Assembly (NCBI GenBank): GCA_023229435.1
Contig: JALNZF010000006.1
Span: 1-64,000 of the forward strand
Source: Nitrospirota bacterium
GTDB taxonomy: Bacteria; Nitrospirota; UBA9217
DNA: 64,000 bases
Direction of reading: 5' to 3'
Shown: one piece after another, positions 25,268 to 34,758 of the stretch
Layout: each line of letters begins with the position of its first letter
Numbering within the stretch: the stretch's first letter is position 1
Notes under the pieces: model-generated
What the model was told of the DNA's origin: nothing
Seen by the model: only the letters and a program-made list of their open reading frames with translations
Databases searched by the model: none
Position numbers and translations under genes: made by a program

Positions 25268-26587
25268 TTACACACCGCCTTTTTCGATGCTCACTTTTTT
25301 CGTTACTGACTGCCAGGTGAAGGTGTCAGCATCCTTGACGCCGAACGGCATATATAAGAGTTCCACCGTAACGGTCATATCGTAATCAAGGATCGTTGTT
25401 ACGCTTTTCCCGTCTTGTTTCGTGAATTCCGCCGGGAAGGGTATCTCGAACGTTTCATTCACGGGACGGTTGGGCGGCAACGTTGTATCGCGGAGCATGC
25501 CGCTCTTTTCATAGGGTCCGCGGCCCATCTTGTCGCCGCGGCCGAGCTGCTGGGGAATGGGCATGTAGACTTTTGACTGCTTGTACAATTCTTTACCTTT
25601 ACTGTCTTTAGCGGTCACTTCCAGGACCAGCCGGTTGGGGGTTGGTCAGCCATCCGGGATGGAGTGACCGGCACGGTTGATCATCTCAACCTTCACAAGC
25701 GCCTGGGGCACCATCTTTGCCCCGTCGCGCCACTGCATGCCGCGGGTCTCAACCTTGAAGTCCACTGCCGCCTTGCCCATGCCGGGATCGCGATAGCTCT
25801 GCATATTGTGGCCGAGCTTGCTCTTCTTCATGTGGCATTCCTGGCACTTTTCCTGTCCACCATCGGCAGTGTAGGCCCAGAGATAGCTTCCGTACAGCGT
25901 GGCGCACTGTGACGGTTCTTCGAGCTCAAAATTCGGCCCGAGTCCGTGGCACTGACCACAGAGAATGGACTCATCCATGATCTTGCTTTCTTTCATCTTG
26001 GGATGGGCCGGGTCTGCATGCTCGCCGTTCTTGGACCCGTATACCGTGTCTTTCGCCGGCGTCCCGTCGGCCCATTTGTGGGTGATCGCGTTCCGCTGAT
26101 GGCAGATGAGACAGTTGATGTTCACCTTCGAGAGTTGCTCGATTGCCTTCTCTCTCGCTTCATCGGTCGCTTTCGGGTCCGCGTATACGTAGGAGTACTT
26201 CACGATCTCCTTGGCCACGTTGTCCGTTGCTTCCGCGAGCTGCGGAAGGTGACATTTGGCACAGAGCATGAGGTGTTTTACCTGGACATCTTCCGGTTTC
26301 TTCACACCGGAATGCTCCCAGCCGGTAAGGCCAACCTTCACCGTGGTCATGATCGTTGCAGCCGTCCTGCCGGTCCCGAAGATGGACCGTGAGTGGATAG
26401 ATTTCGACCACTCCTTATAAATCTCTTCGTGACAGTCTTTGCAGCCGGATGAATCATACATCTTTGCGAGTTCGTCGATGCTGTTCGCTTTCTTTGCTTC
26501 TGCCGCATACGCATTCTGACCAGTCATCAGGAATGCACAGGGCATAGCGAGGAAGGCGAGTACTGCGATAACTCTGAAAACTTTCAT
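25268..26587 (-). CDS. Pentahaem cytochrome c with predicted selenocysteine
   Basis: A 439-residue exported cytochrome if the UGA at 25648-25646 (codon 314) is read as Sec. A signal peptide (about 1-28) precedes five CXXCH sites (CKDCH, CAKCH, CLICH, CGQCH, CQECH). The UGA falls in RAGHSIPDG-Sec-PTPNRLVLEV; this position is usually Cys in related multihaem cytochromes (IPDGCP). Coding continues for 126 residues with a well-formed beta domain, so truncation is unlikely. A weak hairpin (CCAACC around GGCT) starts 13 bases after the UGA, shorter than the best SECIS spacing. It is a probable periplasmic electron-transfer or reductase protein. Confidence 0.8.
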
Positions 26588-27075
26588 GCATATACCTCCT
26601 TTATAGATTTTTTATTCCGATAGTGACGCACGAGACAAATGATGATAATAGACAGTCTAAGCCACCTGGTAACAACGCAGATCAAAACACTAATATAACA
26701 GATCCTATGAAACCCGTGGTCCCGGATCATTCGGTATCCACAGATGAACACGATAGAGATAAAAGATGCTTGATTTTAAAACCGCGGATCAGAATTTAAG
26801 CTGTGCGTTGCGAAGCAAGCCGGGTTACCTCCATTGGTGGGATTGTTCTTTCTTATAATCCTGAGCAACTAAACTACAAGCTTTTAATGTTCATGTAATA
26901 TATTGATTATATCTTTAGAAGTCAAGTGCAATTTGCTGCAACTAATCGATAAGATAGATTAATCTGTGTATTAACTCTGCGAATAGTGATGCTTAAGCGA
27001 TATTGTCACTGCCCGGATCCGTCGGATGAGTCATGAGTGCTCTGGCGGATATGTTGATTTTTCGGGTGGAGGAGC
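26588..27075. other. Intergenic region
   Basis: About 490 bases, AT-rich in the middle, ahead of the cytochrome gene on the reverse strand and behind fabF. AGGAGG lies just before the cytochrome ATG. No gene, repeat or strong terminator was found. Confidence 0.4.
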
Positions 27076-28314
27076 TTAGGACACGGCCGTGAGAACAAGC
27101 GCCCCATTGATCCCGCCGAAGCCGAGGGAGTTGGAGAGGGCGGATCTGATCGTCTGCCTTCTTGCTTTGTCCGGTACGAAGTCGAGATCGCAATCAGGAT
27201 CAGGATGTTCAAGATTGATCGTCGGTGTGATGATGCCTTCTGCAAGGGAGAGGGCGGTGATGGCTGCTTCGACCGCGCCTGCGGCGCCGAGCATGTGTCC
27301 GAGCATGGATTTTGACGAGCTTATTGCGATCGTTCCCGCGTATTCGCCGAAGGCTTTTTTAATGGCGACCGTTTCCATCCGATCATTCGATACCGTCGCG
27401 GTGCCATGGGCATTGATATAATCGATTTTATCCGGTCTCATTCCCGCATCCGAAAGAGCGAGGTTCATGGCGCGGGCCGGGCCGTCGCCCTCAGCATCCG
27501 GCCGTGTGTAGTGATACGCATCGGATGACAGGCCGTATCCCGCGAGTTCCGCGTAAATTCTCGCGCCCCGTTTTTCCGCGTGTCTCATTTCTTCCAGAAC
27601 GAGCACTCCGGCGCCCTCGGAAAGAACAAATCCGTCCCGGTGGTTATCAAAGGGTCTGCTCGCCTTCTCCGGCGCGCTGTTCCGAAGCGATACCGCTTTC
27701 GCCTGGCAGAAACCCGCGAGGATGAGCGGTGTGATCGCGGCTTCCGTTCCACCCGCGAGCATGACGTCCGCATCGCCGCGCTGGATGATCTTCATGGCCT
27801 CGCCCAGTGAGTGCGTGCCCGTGGCGCAGGCGGTCGAGACATCGAGACACGGCCCTGTGGCGCCGAGCATCATCGAAATATATCCGGAAGCCATGTTCAC
27901 GAGCGACATGGGCGTCGTAAAGGGGGACACGGCCTTCGTTCCCCGCTTCAGGAACGCGGCCATATTCCTCTCCAGTGTTGTCACACCGCCGCGGCCGGAA
28001 CCGACCAGGACGCCGGTTCGGAGCAGGGAGTTCGGAGTAAATGAGAGGCGGGAATCCTCCACCGCCATCATGGCCGCCGCCACCGCGTACTGGATGAACG
28101 GGTCTGTCCGGTGCGCTTCTTTCGCAGTCATATACGCGAGCGGGTCGAACCCATCGAGTTCTCCGGCAATGCGGCAGGGGAAGGCGGAGGCGTCGAACCT
28201 GGTGATCGCGCGTACGCCCGAGAGGCCGCTCTTGAGCGCTTCCCAGGTGGTCTTCATATCATTGCCGAGGGGTGTTACCGCGCCCAGGCCGGTTATGACA
28301 ACACGAGGTTTCAT
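27076..28314 (-). CDS. fabF: Beta-ketoacyl-ACP synthase II (FabF)
   Basis: A 412-residue condensing enzyme. The catalytic Cys is in DVSTACATGTHSLGEA, the first His in NAHGTATVSND and the second in SKSMLGHMLGAAGAVEA. It elongates malonyl-ACP in fatty-acid synthesis. It stands alone, without acpP, fabD or fabG, so it may be a second copy with a special role. The start at 28314 is taken because the family begins KPRVVITGLGAVTP; an upstream in-frame ATG at 28356 lacks support. Confidence 0.92.
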   Translation of the reverse strand: MKPRVVITGLGAVTPLGNDMKTTWEALKSGLSGVRAITRFDASAFPCRIAGELDGFDPLAYMTAKEAHRTDPFIQYAVAAAMMAVEDSRLSFTPNSLLRTGVLVGSGRGGVTTLERNMAAFLKRGTKAVSPFTTPMSLVNMASGYISMMLGATGPCLDVSTACATGTHSLGEAMKIIQRGDADVMLAGGTEAAITPLILAGFCQAKAVSLRNSAPEKASRPFDNHRDGFVLSEGAGVLVLEEMRHAEKRGARIYAELAGYGLSSDAYHYTRPDAEGDGPARAMNLALSDAGMRPDKIDYINAHGTATVSNDRMETVAIKKAFGEYAGTIAISSSKSMLGHMLGAAGAVEAAITALSLAEGIITPTINLEHPDPDCDLDFVPDKARRQTIRSALSNSLGFGGINGALVLTAVS

Positions 28315-28451
28315 ATCGCGCAGTATAAGATCTTTTTTCCATTTTGTCAAAAACATGAAACCAGATTCGGTTTGACAATGCGGTTTTTTGTGCTATAGTT
28401 TGAACGTAATTATCAGGGGAAGGCAATCACGTTTACGGAAAGGGGGTTGAG

Positions 28452-29456
28452 ATGAAAAAATCAGACTTAACAGCAATGACTGTGGCTGAGCTCAAAGCCC
28501 TGGCCAAAAAGAAAAAAGTGTCACTGTCCGCAGGTGGTAAGAAGGCTGATATCATCAAAGCGCTCACTGCCGTTGTCGTGAAGCCCGCTGGAAAGCGAGC
28601 TGTTGCATCTTTAAAAAAGAAAGTCAGGAAAAAGGTTGTCGCCAAAAAAGTTATCGTCTCAGTAAAAAAATCAGTTGCGAAAAAAGCGGTTGTTGCAAAG
28701 CCGGCGAAAAAACTAGCAGTGAAGTCAAGAAAGAGCGCGACCAACCCGAAACGCGCGGCGAAGAAACGTCCGCAGGCCGGGAAAACATCGCCGAAGACCA
28801 GCCCGGTGCGCGAATGGAAGCTGCCTCCCGGCATTGAGGAACCGCTCCTGGCGCAGGAACGGGTGGCGGAGTCCAAGTATTATACCGGGCCGTTGCCGCA
28901 AACGGTGCCCGTGGTCTCCGGAGAACTGCCGCTGGGATACAACGAGGAGAGGATCTCTATTTTGTCGCGGGACCCGTTTGTGGCCTACGCATACTGGGAA
29001 GCGACGCCGGCGCGGATTGAACGGGAGAAGGCGTGGTTCGGCTGGGACAGCAAACTTTGTGTGAGGATCTACGATATCACGGGCGTGCAGTTCGACGGCC
29101 GGAACGCCACCGGGTTTTTCGACCAGGAGGTGGTGGACCGGATCGGGAGCTGGTATTTCGATATCGGCCGGCCGGCCCATTCCTTCTGCGCGGACATCGG
29201 GCTGCTCTCTCCGGGCGGACGGTTCCTGACGATCGCGCGGTCGAATTACATCACCATGCCGCGTGACGGCATTTCCGATGTGATCGACGAAGAGTGGATG
29301 CTCGTGGATGAGGAGTTCTGGAAGCTGTATGGCTATCCGGAAGGATTCCGGAAAGGCATCTCGTCGCCGGAAATGCAGGAAATGCTCAAACGGAGACGCG
29401 AGCTGGAGATCACCTCGCCGGGCCTGTTCTCCCGTGAGCGGGCAAAACGAAAGTAA
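28452..29456 (+). CDS. DUF4912 protein with Lys-rich N-terminus
   Basis: A 334-residue protein in two parts. Residues about 1-45 resemble a Rho-N/SAP-like helical motif (LTAMTVAELKALAKKKKVSL). A Lys/Ala-rich basic linker follows (about 50-120, repeats of VAKKxxVxxKK), resembling histone-H1-like tails and likely binding nucleic acid or an acidic partner. The C-terminal domain is DUF4912 (DPFVAYAYWEATPARIEREK, DIGRPAHSFCADIGLLSPGG). Such proteins often sit next to GH57 glycan enzymes, as here, but their function is unknown. The start follows AAGGGGG. Confidence 0.82.
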   Translation: MKKSDLTAMTVAELKALAKKKKVSLSAGGKKADIIKALTAVVVKPAGKRAVASLKKKVRKKVVAKKVIVSVKKSVAKKAVVAKPAKKLAVKSRKSATNPKRAAKKRPQAGKTSPKTSPVREWKLPPGIEEPLLAQERVAESKYYTGPLPQTVPVVSGELPLGYNEERISILSRDPFVAYAYWEATPARIEREKAWFGWDSKLCVRIYDITGVQFDGRNATGFFDQEVVDRIGSWYFDIGRPAHSFCADIGLLSPGGRFLTIARSNYITMPRDGISDVIDEEWMLVDEEFWKLYGYPEGFRKGISSPEMQEMLKRRRELEITSPGLFSRERAKRK

Positions 29457-29510
29457 TATCCGGTGCCGGCTCTTTTGCCCGCACCGCGATGTATGAGAAC
29501 ACACATGCGT

Positions 29511-29543
29511 AAAGTCCATCCGTTCATGGATGGACTTTTATTT
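29511..29543 (+). terminator. Intrinsic terminator
   Basis: AAAGTCCATCC pairs with GGATGGACTTT (29528-29538) around a 6-base loop, followed by TATTTT. Confidence 0.88.
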
Positions 29544-29637
29544 TGACTCGTTACGGAAGGCAGTGTGAATGATTCGAAAAAAGCGCGATCAGAAGAGATC
29601 CTCACATGAAAACAAGGTCAAGGACAACGGAGGAAGG

Positions 29638-31218
29638 ATGGAAAAAGGTTATCTGGCGCTGGTGCTTCACAGCCATTTACCGTATGTGAGACACCCGGAG
29701 CATGACCAGTTCCTTGAAGAGGACTGGCTGTATGAGGCCATCACCGAGACCTATATTCCGCTTATCAATGTGTTCGACGATCTGCTGAACGATCGCATCG
29801 ACTTTCGCATTACCATGAGCCTGACACCCACGCTTATCGCGATGCTCACCGACCCCCTGCTGCAACATCGATACGTACGTCATATCAGCAAGCTCATCGA
29901 ACTCGCGGAGAACGAGATCGAGCGTACCAAGGACCAGCCGGAGTTCAACCCCCTCGCGCATATGTATCGGGACATGTTCGTCAATGCCCGCGCGGTGTTC
30001 GAGGAAAAATACGGCCGCAACCTGGTCACAGCGTTCAAAAAATTTCAGGACCTGGGCGTGCTGGAGATCATCACCTGCGCGGCCACGCACGGGTTCCTGC
30101 CGCTCATGCAGAACAGGAACGCGGTCCGCGCGCAGATCATGGTTGCGGTCGAACATTACAAAAAGCACCTCGGCAGGGCGCCGAGGGGGATCTGGCTGCC
30201 GGAGTGCGGCTACTACGAGGGACTTGACGAGGTCCTGCACGAAGCGGGCATCCGCTACTTCTTCACGGATTCGCACGGGGTGTTCCACGCATCGCCCCGA
30301 CCGAAGTACGCGGTCTATGCGCCGATCTATACCCGCTCGGGTGTGGCTGCCTTCGGGAGGGACATTGAATCGTCAAAGCAGGTCTGGAGTTCCGTGGAGG
30401 GCTATCCGGGGGACTACAACTACCGGGATTTCTACCGTGACGTGGGTTTTGACCTTGACTATGAGTACGTCAGACCCTATCTGCATCCGGACGGCGTGCG
30501 CGTGAACCTGGGGATCAAGTATCACAAGATCACCGGCGCGTCGAATGACAAAGAACCCTATATCCCGCGCTGGGCGCTCGAGCGGGCCGCCGACCATGCG
30601 GGCAACTTCCTGTTCAACCGGGAGAAGCAGGTCGAATGGCTCGCCGGGGTGTTCCCCGGACGGAAGCCGATCATTGTCGCGCCCTACGACGCGGAGCTGT
30701 TCGGCCACTGGTGGTTCGAGGGACCGGACTGGATCAACTTCCTGATCCGCAAGACCGTGTGCGACCAGAAGACGGTGCGCCTCATCACTCCTTCCGAGTA
30801 TCTGCAGGAGAACCCGAAGTGCCAGATCGCCACGCCGTCGCCGTCAAGCTGGGGCTACCGGGGATATGCCGAGGTGTGGCTGAACGGAGCGAACGACTGG
30901 ATCTACCGGCATCTGCACAAGGCCGCTGACCGCATGGTGGAGCTGGCCCGGTCCTTTCCCCATGCCGACGGATTGCAGCAGCGGGCATTAAAACAGGCGG
31001 CACGGGAACTGCTGCTTGCCCAGAGCTCGGACTGGGCTTTTATCATGAAGACCGGCAGCCACGTAGAATATGCGGTCAAGAGAACGAAAGAACATTTGCT
31101 CAGGTTCGACAGGCTGTATCGCGATATTAAAGGAAACGCTCTTGACGAACGCTGGCTTGGCGAGATAGAGTACAGCGACAATCTGTTCCCCGATATCGAT
31201 TATCGCGTATATGCGTAG
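29638..31218 (+). CDS. GH57 1,4-alpha-glucan branching enzyme
   Basis: A 526-residue cytoplasmic glycoside hydrolase family 57 protein with DUF1957 C-terminal region. GH57 motifs are visible: HSHLPYVRHPEH, GIWLPECGYYEGLDE (catalytic Glu) and VAPYDAELFGHWWFEGPDW (catalytic Asp). This pattern matches the branching-enzyme clade that makes alpha-1,6 branches in glycogen. The start at 29638 follows GGAGGAAGG. The DUF4912 neighbour is commonly associated. Other glycogen genes are not in the window. Confidence 0.9.
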   Translation: MEKGYLALVLHSHLPYVRHPEHDQFLEEDWLYEAITETYIPLINVFDDLLNDRIDFRITMSLTPTLIAMLTDPLLQHRYVRHISKLIELAENEIERTKDQPEFNPLAHMYRDMFVNARAVFEEKYGRNLVTAFKKFQDLGVLEIITCAATHGFLPLMQNRNAVRAQIMVAVEHYKKHLGRAPRGIWLPECGYYEGLDEVLHEAGIRYFFTDSHGVFHASPRPKYAVYAPIYTRSGVAAFGRDIESSKQVWSSVEGYPGDYNYRDFYRDVGFDLDYEYVRPYLHPDGVRVNLGIKYHKITGASNDKEPYIPRWALERAADHAGNFLFNREKQVEWLAGVFPGRKPIIVAPYDAELFGHWWFEGPDWINFLIRKTVCDQKTVRLITPSEYLQENPKCQIATPSPSSWGYRGYAEVWLNGANDWIYRHLHKAADRMVELARSFPHADGLQQRALKQAARELLLAQSSDWAFIMKTGSHVEYAVKRTKEHLLRFDRLYRDIKGNALDERWLGEIEYSDNLFPDIDYRVYA

Positions 31219-31461
31219 CGCGAGCGATGGTCGAGGTCGATGAAGATTTTGAATAAAATGATAGGTTCTGGTTGCATTCCGTATCTGTTGACATGCCCTT
31301 AAAACACCTCTCGTTATCGTTGACATCGCCTTGAATCAGGCATATATTCGTCTTGAACATGGAAGCCGACGTGGCATAATCATTGCTAAAATAGATAACA
31401 CCGCAAATCCGGGATTATATAGGGGGCTCGTGATCCCCTTGTTGAAACATGGGAGACATTT

Positions 31462-31812
31462 ATGATGAATTTTTTGATGGTACTCCTTTTGATAGTCATA
31501 TCACCTTCATTGGCACTCGCTAAAGATCCAGATTGCGCCGGAACTGAGCGTTGGCCAACGAAAATGGCATTTGTTCATTTGAAAAATGCGGGGATTACTG
31601 ATAACAGCAAGGTAGATTTCACTAAAACATCAACCATCAGATTGGCATCGGAGAAGATTGGAGGAGCTCTTTATCGCCAAATACATCACGTTAAGTTCAC
31701 TGAAAAATCTGGAAAGACGATTGAAGTTATAACTATCAACGATGCCTCGAATGAAGAGTGCTCAAGAAGTGATGTCGATGTGTTCGTGGTTTCCAGGCAT
31801 ATCGCACAATAA
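31462..31812 (+). CDS. Small exported protein of unknown function
   Basis: A 116-residue protein with signal peptide (about 1-20, ending near SLALA). The mature part has two Cys (DPDCAGTERWP and SNEECSRSD) that could form a disulfide. AT-rich codon use differs from the neighbours and matches the adjacent HicAB, suggesting a recently acquired segment. The preceding 240 bases (31219-31461) hold no gene. No family is recognised. Confidence 0.7.
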   Translation: MMNFLMVLLLIVISPSLALAKDPDCAGTERWPTKMAFVHLKNAGITDNSKVDFTKTSTIRLASEKIGGALYRQIHHVKFTEKSGKTIEVITINDASNEECSRSDVDVFVVSRHIAQ

Positions 31813-31866
31813 GCTTTTCCAACCTGTCTATCAACCCACGCTCCGAAGATGTCCGCAAAATAATTC

Positions 31867-31894
31867 TTGACAATGATACCAATAATGATACTAT
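31867..31894 (+). promoter_or_regulatory. hicAB promoter with direct-repeat operator
   Basis: TTGACA (31867-31872) and TACTAT (31889-31894) are 16 bases apart. The direct repeat AATGATAC occurs at 31872-31879 and 31884-31891, overlapping both boxes, and is a likely HicB autoregulatory site. Confidence 0.5.
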
Positions 31895-31900
31895 GGGAAT

Positions 31901-32164
31901 ATGAGTAAAATAGAAGACGTGCTCGCCCATATACGTCAGAATCCGCGGGATGTCCGATTCAATGATTTATGCAAAGTATGCGATCATTATTTTGGCGAAC
32001 CTCGCCAAGGGGGGAGCAGTCATCGAATTTACAAAACCCCGTGGCAAGGCGATCCAAGGATAAACATTCAAAACCATAAAGGGAAAGCAAAAGCATATCA
32101 GGTTAAACAGGTGCTCTTGGCAATAGAAAGGCTGGAGGTGGATCATGTCCATGAAGAAAGATAG
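31901..32164 (+). CDS. hicA: HicA-family mRNA interferase toxin
   Basis: An 87-residue protein with the HicA double-stranded RNA-binding-like fold. The catalytic His lies in GGSSHRIYKTPW, followed by INIQNHKGKAKAYQVKQVL, the family's C-terminal motif. HicA toxins cleave mRNA when free of HicB. The gene precedes and overlaps hicB by 20 bases. Confidence 0.85.
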   Translation: MSKIEDVLAHIRQNPRDVRFNDLCKVCDHYFGEPRQGGSSHRIYKTPWQGDPRINIQNHKGKAKAYQVKQVLLAIERLEVDHVHEER

Positions 32165-32474
32165 ATTTACATATCGGGTAACATGGTCTGAAGACGACAA
32201 CGAATATGTAGGGCTGTGCGCTGAATTTCCCAGCCTTAGTTGGCTGGCAAAAACGCCGGAATCCGCCTTGAAAGGCATTCGTAATGTGGTTGACGATGTC
32301 ATGAGGGACATGCATAAAAAAGGTGAAGCCATACCCGAACCGATCTCGTCCCGTCATTTCAGCGGCAAATTCATGGTGCGGGTCCCCCCTCAGGTTCATC
32401 AAAAACTTGCCATACAGGCTGCTGAGTTCGGCGTCAGTCTTAATCGGCTTGCCAGTTCCAAATTAAGCCAATAG
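32145..32474 (+). CDS. hicB: HicB-family antitoxin
   Basis: A 109-residue antitoxin. The N-terminal degenerate RNase H-like part contains YRVTWSEDDNEYVGLCAEFP and SLSWLAKTPESALKGI. The C-terminus (GKFMVRVPPQVHQKLAIQAA) is a ribbon-helix-helix/HicB DNA-binding segment. It should neutralise HicA and repress the pair. Confidence 0.87.
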   Translation: MSMKKDRFTYRVTWSEDDNEYVGLCAEFPSLSWLAKTPESALKGIRNVVDDVMRDMHKKGEAIPEPISSRHFSGKFMVRVPPQVHQKLAIQAAEFGVSLNRLASSKLSQ

Positions 32475-32573
32475 AAGCAGATTCCAACCAGCGGGTCGAG
32501 TCTGACGCGCAAAAGGCGCGCGTCTCACCCGCGCGTTAAATTTCGGAGTTCGGAGTGAAAGTCCATAGATACG

Positions 32574-32604
32574 GGCGGGCCTATTTCGGCCTGCCTTTTC
32601 TTTC
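32574..32604 (+). terminator. Intrinsic terminator after hicAB
   Basis: GGCGGGCC pairs with GGCCTGCC (one G-T pair) around TATTTC and is followed by TTTTCTTT. Confidence 0.75.
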
Positions 32605-32639
32605 TCTTTCCTATAATCAAGGGTTGCAATTTATTAGAC

Positions 32640-32660
32640 CTTAATTTATACTATATTAAG
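32640..32660 (+). promoter_or_regulatory. Palindromic operator ahead of toxin-antitoxin pair
   Basis: CTTAATTTATACTATATTAAG is an imperfect palindrome (CTTAAT/ATTAAG arms) 25 bases upstream of the antitoxin ATG, the usual place for Phd/YefM autorepression. Confidence 0.45.
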
Positions 32661-32685
32661 ACTTGACGACCGAAGGAGAATAACC

Positions 32686-32964
32686 ATGAAATTAAGCGAA
32701 GCAGTGAAGCCCATAAGCTACTTTAAGACGCATGCTTCTGAAATTATCCGGGATATTGGCGAAACCCGAAGTCCTGTTTTTATCACCCTCAATGGGGAGG
32801 CAAAGGCGGTTATTCAGGGCATCAGCGAGTATGAGGACCTTCAGGAGAGTCTCGCTCTCCTCAAGATCCTCGCCCAGAGCAAAAAAAGCCTTGCGGGCGG
32901 GAGGTATAAACCTGTTCCGAGGGCTTTCAAGGATCTGCGGAAAAAATGGGCGGCATCAAAATGA
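32686..32964 (+). CDS. Phd/YefM-family antitoxin
   Basis: A 92-residue protein. The N-terminal Phd/YefM fold is clear (SEAVKPISYFKTHASEIIRD, then RSPVFITLNGEAKAVIQGI). The C-terminal Lys/Arg-rich tail probably wraps the toxin. Its stop overlaps the toxin ATG by four bases. AAGGAG precedes the start. Confidence 0.9.
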   Translation: MKLSEAVKPISYFKTHASEIIRDIGETRSPVFITLNGEAKAVIQGISEYEDLQESLALLKILAQSKKSLAGGRYKPVPRAFKDLRKKWAASK

Positions 32965-33290
32965 CAAAAGCATTCGCGGTTTATCTTCTCGAAGACGCGG
33001 AAAAAGACATAGATCATATTTACCTCTACGTCAAACGCAATGATTCCGAAGAGAAGGCTGAAAGGCTGTCTCAGAACATCGAACAGGTCATACTGAGTCT
33101 GCAAAGTGCTCCCTTGAGAGGACATTACCCTCCTGAATTGGAACGGCTTGACATACGTGAATATCGGGAGGTTTTTTTTAAGCCATACCGGATACTCTAT
33201 GAGGCAGCTGAAGAATCTGTTTTTATCCATTGCGTGTTAGACGGTAGAAGGGAGCTGCGGGACATTCTGCAGCAGAGACTGATAAGATAA
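32961..33290 (+). CDS. RelE/ParE-family toxin
   Basis: A 109-residue RelE/ParE-fold protein (AVYLLEDAEKDIDHIYLYVK, SAPLRGHYPPELERLDIREY, KPYRILYEAAEESVFIHCVL). The last block with DGRRELRDIL is typical of RelE/ParE C-termini. Whether it targets mRNA or gyrase is not decidable here. It is translationally coupled to the antitoxin. Confidence 0.88.
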   Translation: MTKAFAVYLLEDAEKDIDHIYLYVKRNDSEEKAERLSQNIEQVILSLQSAPLRGHYPPELERLDIREYREVFFKPYRILYEAAEESVFIHCVLDGRRELRDILQQRLIR

Positions 33291-33347
33291 TGCATCCGCC
33301 AGTGATGCAACATTGCGGGATTCACTCCGATTGGACAACCACCACTC

Positions 33348-34724
33348 ATGCTTAAACCATCTGTTCTCAAAGAACTGAAGTCAATTGTCGGCCCCGCCAA
33401 CTTCTCCACCTCACCTGAAGAGCTGGTCGTCTATTCCTATGATGCAACCCGGAAGGAAGCGCTCCCCTGGGTCGTGGTGCGCCCCAGGACTTCCCGGGAG
33501 ATATCGGAGATACTCAGGCTGGCCAACCGGGAACGATTCCCGGTGGTGCCGCGCGGAGCGGGGACCGGCATGTCCGGAGGGTCCATACCGGTCCAGGGCG
33601 GCGTGGTGCTCTCGCTCGAGCGCATGAACCACATTCTCGAGATCGATGAACAGAATTTTATCGCCGTGGTCGAACCGGGCGTCATTACCGGCGATCTGCA
33701 GCGCGAGGTAGAATCGCGCGGTCTCTTTTATCCCCCGGACCCGGCAAGCCGCATGTTCTGCACCCTGGGCGGGAATGTGGCCGAATGCGCCGGCGGACTT
33801 CGCGCCGTGAAGTACGGCGTTACCAAGGACTATGTGCTCGGCCTTGAGGTTGTGCTGCCCACCGGCGAGATCATCACGACCGGCGCGCGCACGGCCAAGA
33901 GCGTGGCGGGATATGACCTCACGAAACTCATTGTCGGGTCCGAAGGCACGCTCGGCGTGGTTACCAGGATCACCGTGAGACTCCTGCGTTTGCCCGAGAG
34001 CGTGAGGACCCTGGCCGCTTTTTTCAACGAGATCCCTGTTGCCGCGAAAACGGCATCCGCGATCATGGCAAGCGGGGTCCTTCCCCGGGCGCTCGAGTTT
34101 GTGGATCAGACAGCGCTCAGGGCGGTCGAGGGCTACCTGAAAGAGGACCTGTCGCACGGCGCGGCCGCCATGCTGCTGGTGGAGGTGGACGGACCTGCTG
34201 AATCAACCTCACGGGACGCGGACCGGATCGCGGAGATCATGATGCAGAGCGGCGCCGCGCGCGTGGATCGGGCCGGGTCAGATGCGGAGCGGGAACAGCT
34301 CTGGAAGGCGCGGCGGGCGATCTCTCCGGCACTTTATACGATCAAGCCGAAAAAGTTGAACGAAGACATTGTGGTGCCGCGCAGCAGAATAGCCGAAAGC
34401 CTGCAGGGGATCGCGGCGATCGCGGAGCGGTACGGACTCCTGATCGTGAACTTCGGCCACGCCGGGGACGGCAATATTCATACGAATATCCTGTTCGACG
34501 AAGCGGACCTGCCGAAGGCGGAAGCCGCGGTAAAAGAGATCTTCGCGGCCACGCTGCGGCTTGGGGGGAGCATTACCGGCGAGCACGGGGTCGGCTTGTC
34601 AAAGGCCGCCTACCTGCCGATGGAACTGGGGTCTGAAGCAATCGCGGCGATGAAAAGGATCAAACATGCCCTTGACCCGAACAATATATTGAACCCGGGG
34701 AAGATCTTTCTTAATGCGGAGTGA
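33348..34724 (+). CDS. GlcD-like FAD-linked oxidase
   Basis: A 458-residue FAD-dependent 2-hydroxyacid dehydrogenase. The FAD-binding PCMH domain (about 35-215) contains PVVPRGAGTGMSGGSIPVQG and GGNVAECAGGLRAVKYGVT. The C-terminal oxidase domain has NFGHAGDGNIHTNIL and GGSITGEHGVGLSK. It resembles glycolate/lactate dehydrogenase subunit GlcD. GlcE and GlcF partners are missing here. Its last codons run through a dispersed TGCGGAG repeat shared with the next gene's leader. Confidence 0.9.
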   Translation: MLKPSVLKELKSIVGPANFSTSPEELVVYSYDATRKEALPWVVVRPRTSREISEILRLANRERFPVVPRGAGTGMSGGSIPVQGGVVLSLERMNHILEIDEQNFIAVVEPGVITGDLQREVESRGLFYPPDPASRMFCTLGGNVAECAGGLRAVKYGVTKDYVLGLEVVLPTGEIITTGARTAKSVAGYDLTKLIVGSEGTLGVVTRITVRLLRLPESVRTLAAFFNEIPVAAKTASAIMASGVLPRALEFVDQTALRAVEGYLKEDLSHGAAAMLLVEVDGPAESTSRDADRIAEIMMQSGAARVDRAGSDAEREQLWKARRAISPALYTIKPKKLNEDIVVPRSRIAESLQGIAAIAERYGLLIVNFGHAGDGNIHTNILFDEADLPKAEAAVKEIFAATLRLGGSITGEHGVGLSKAAYLPMELGSEAIAAMKRIKHALDPNNILNPGKIFLNAE

Positions 34725-34758
34725 GGATTGCGGAGTGCGGAATAAGATCGTGACAAGA

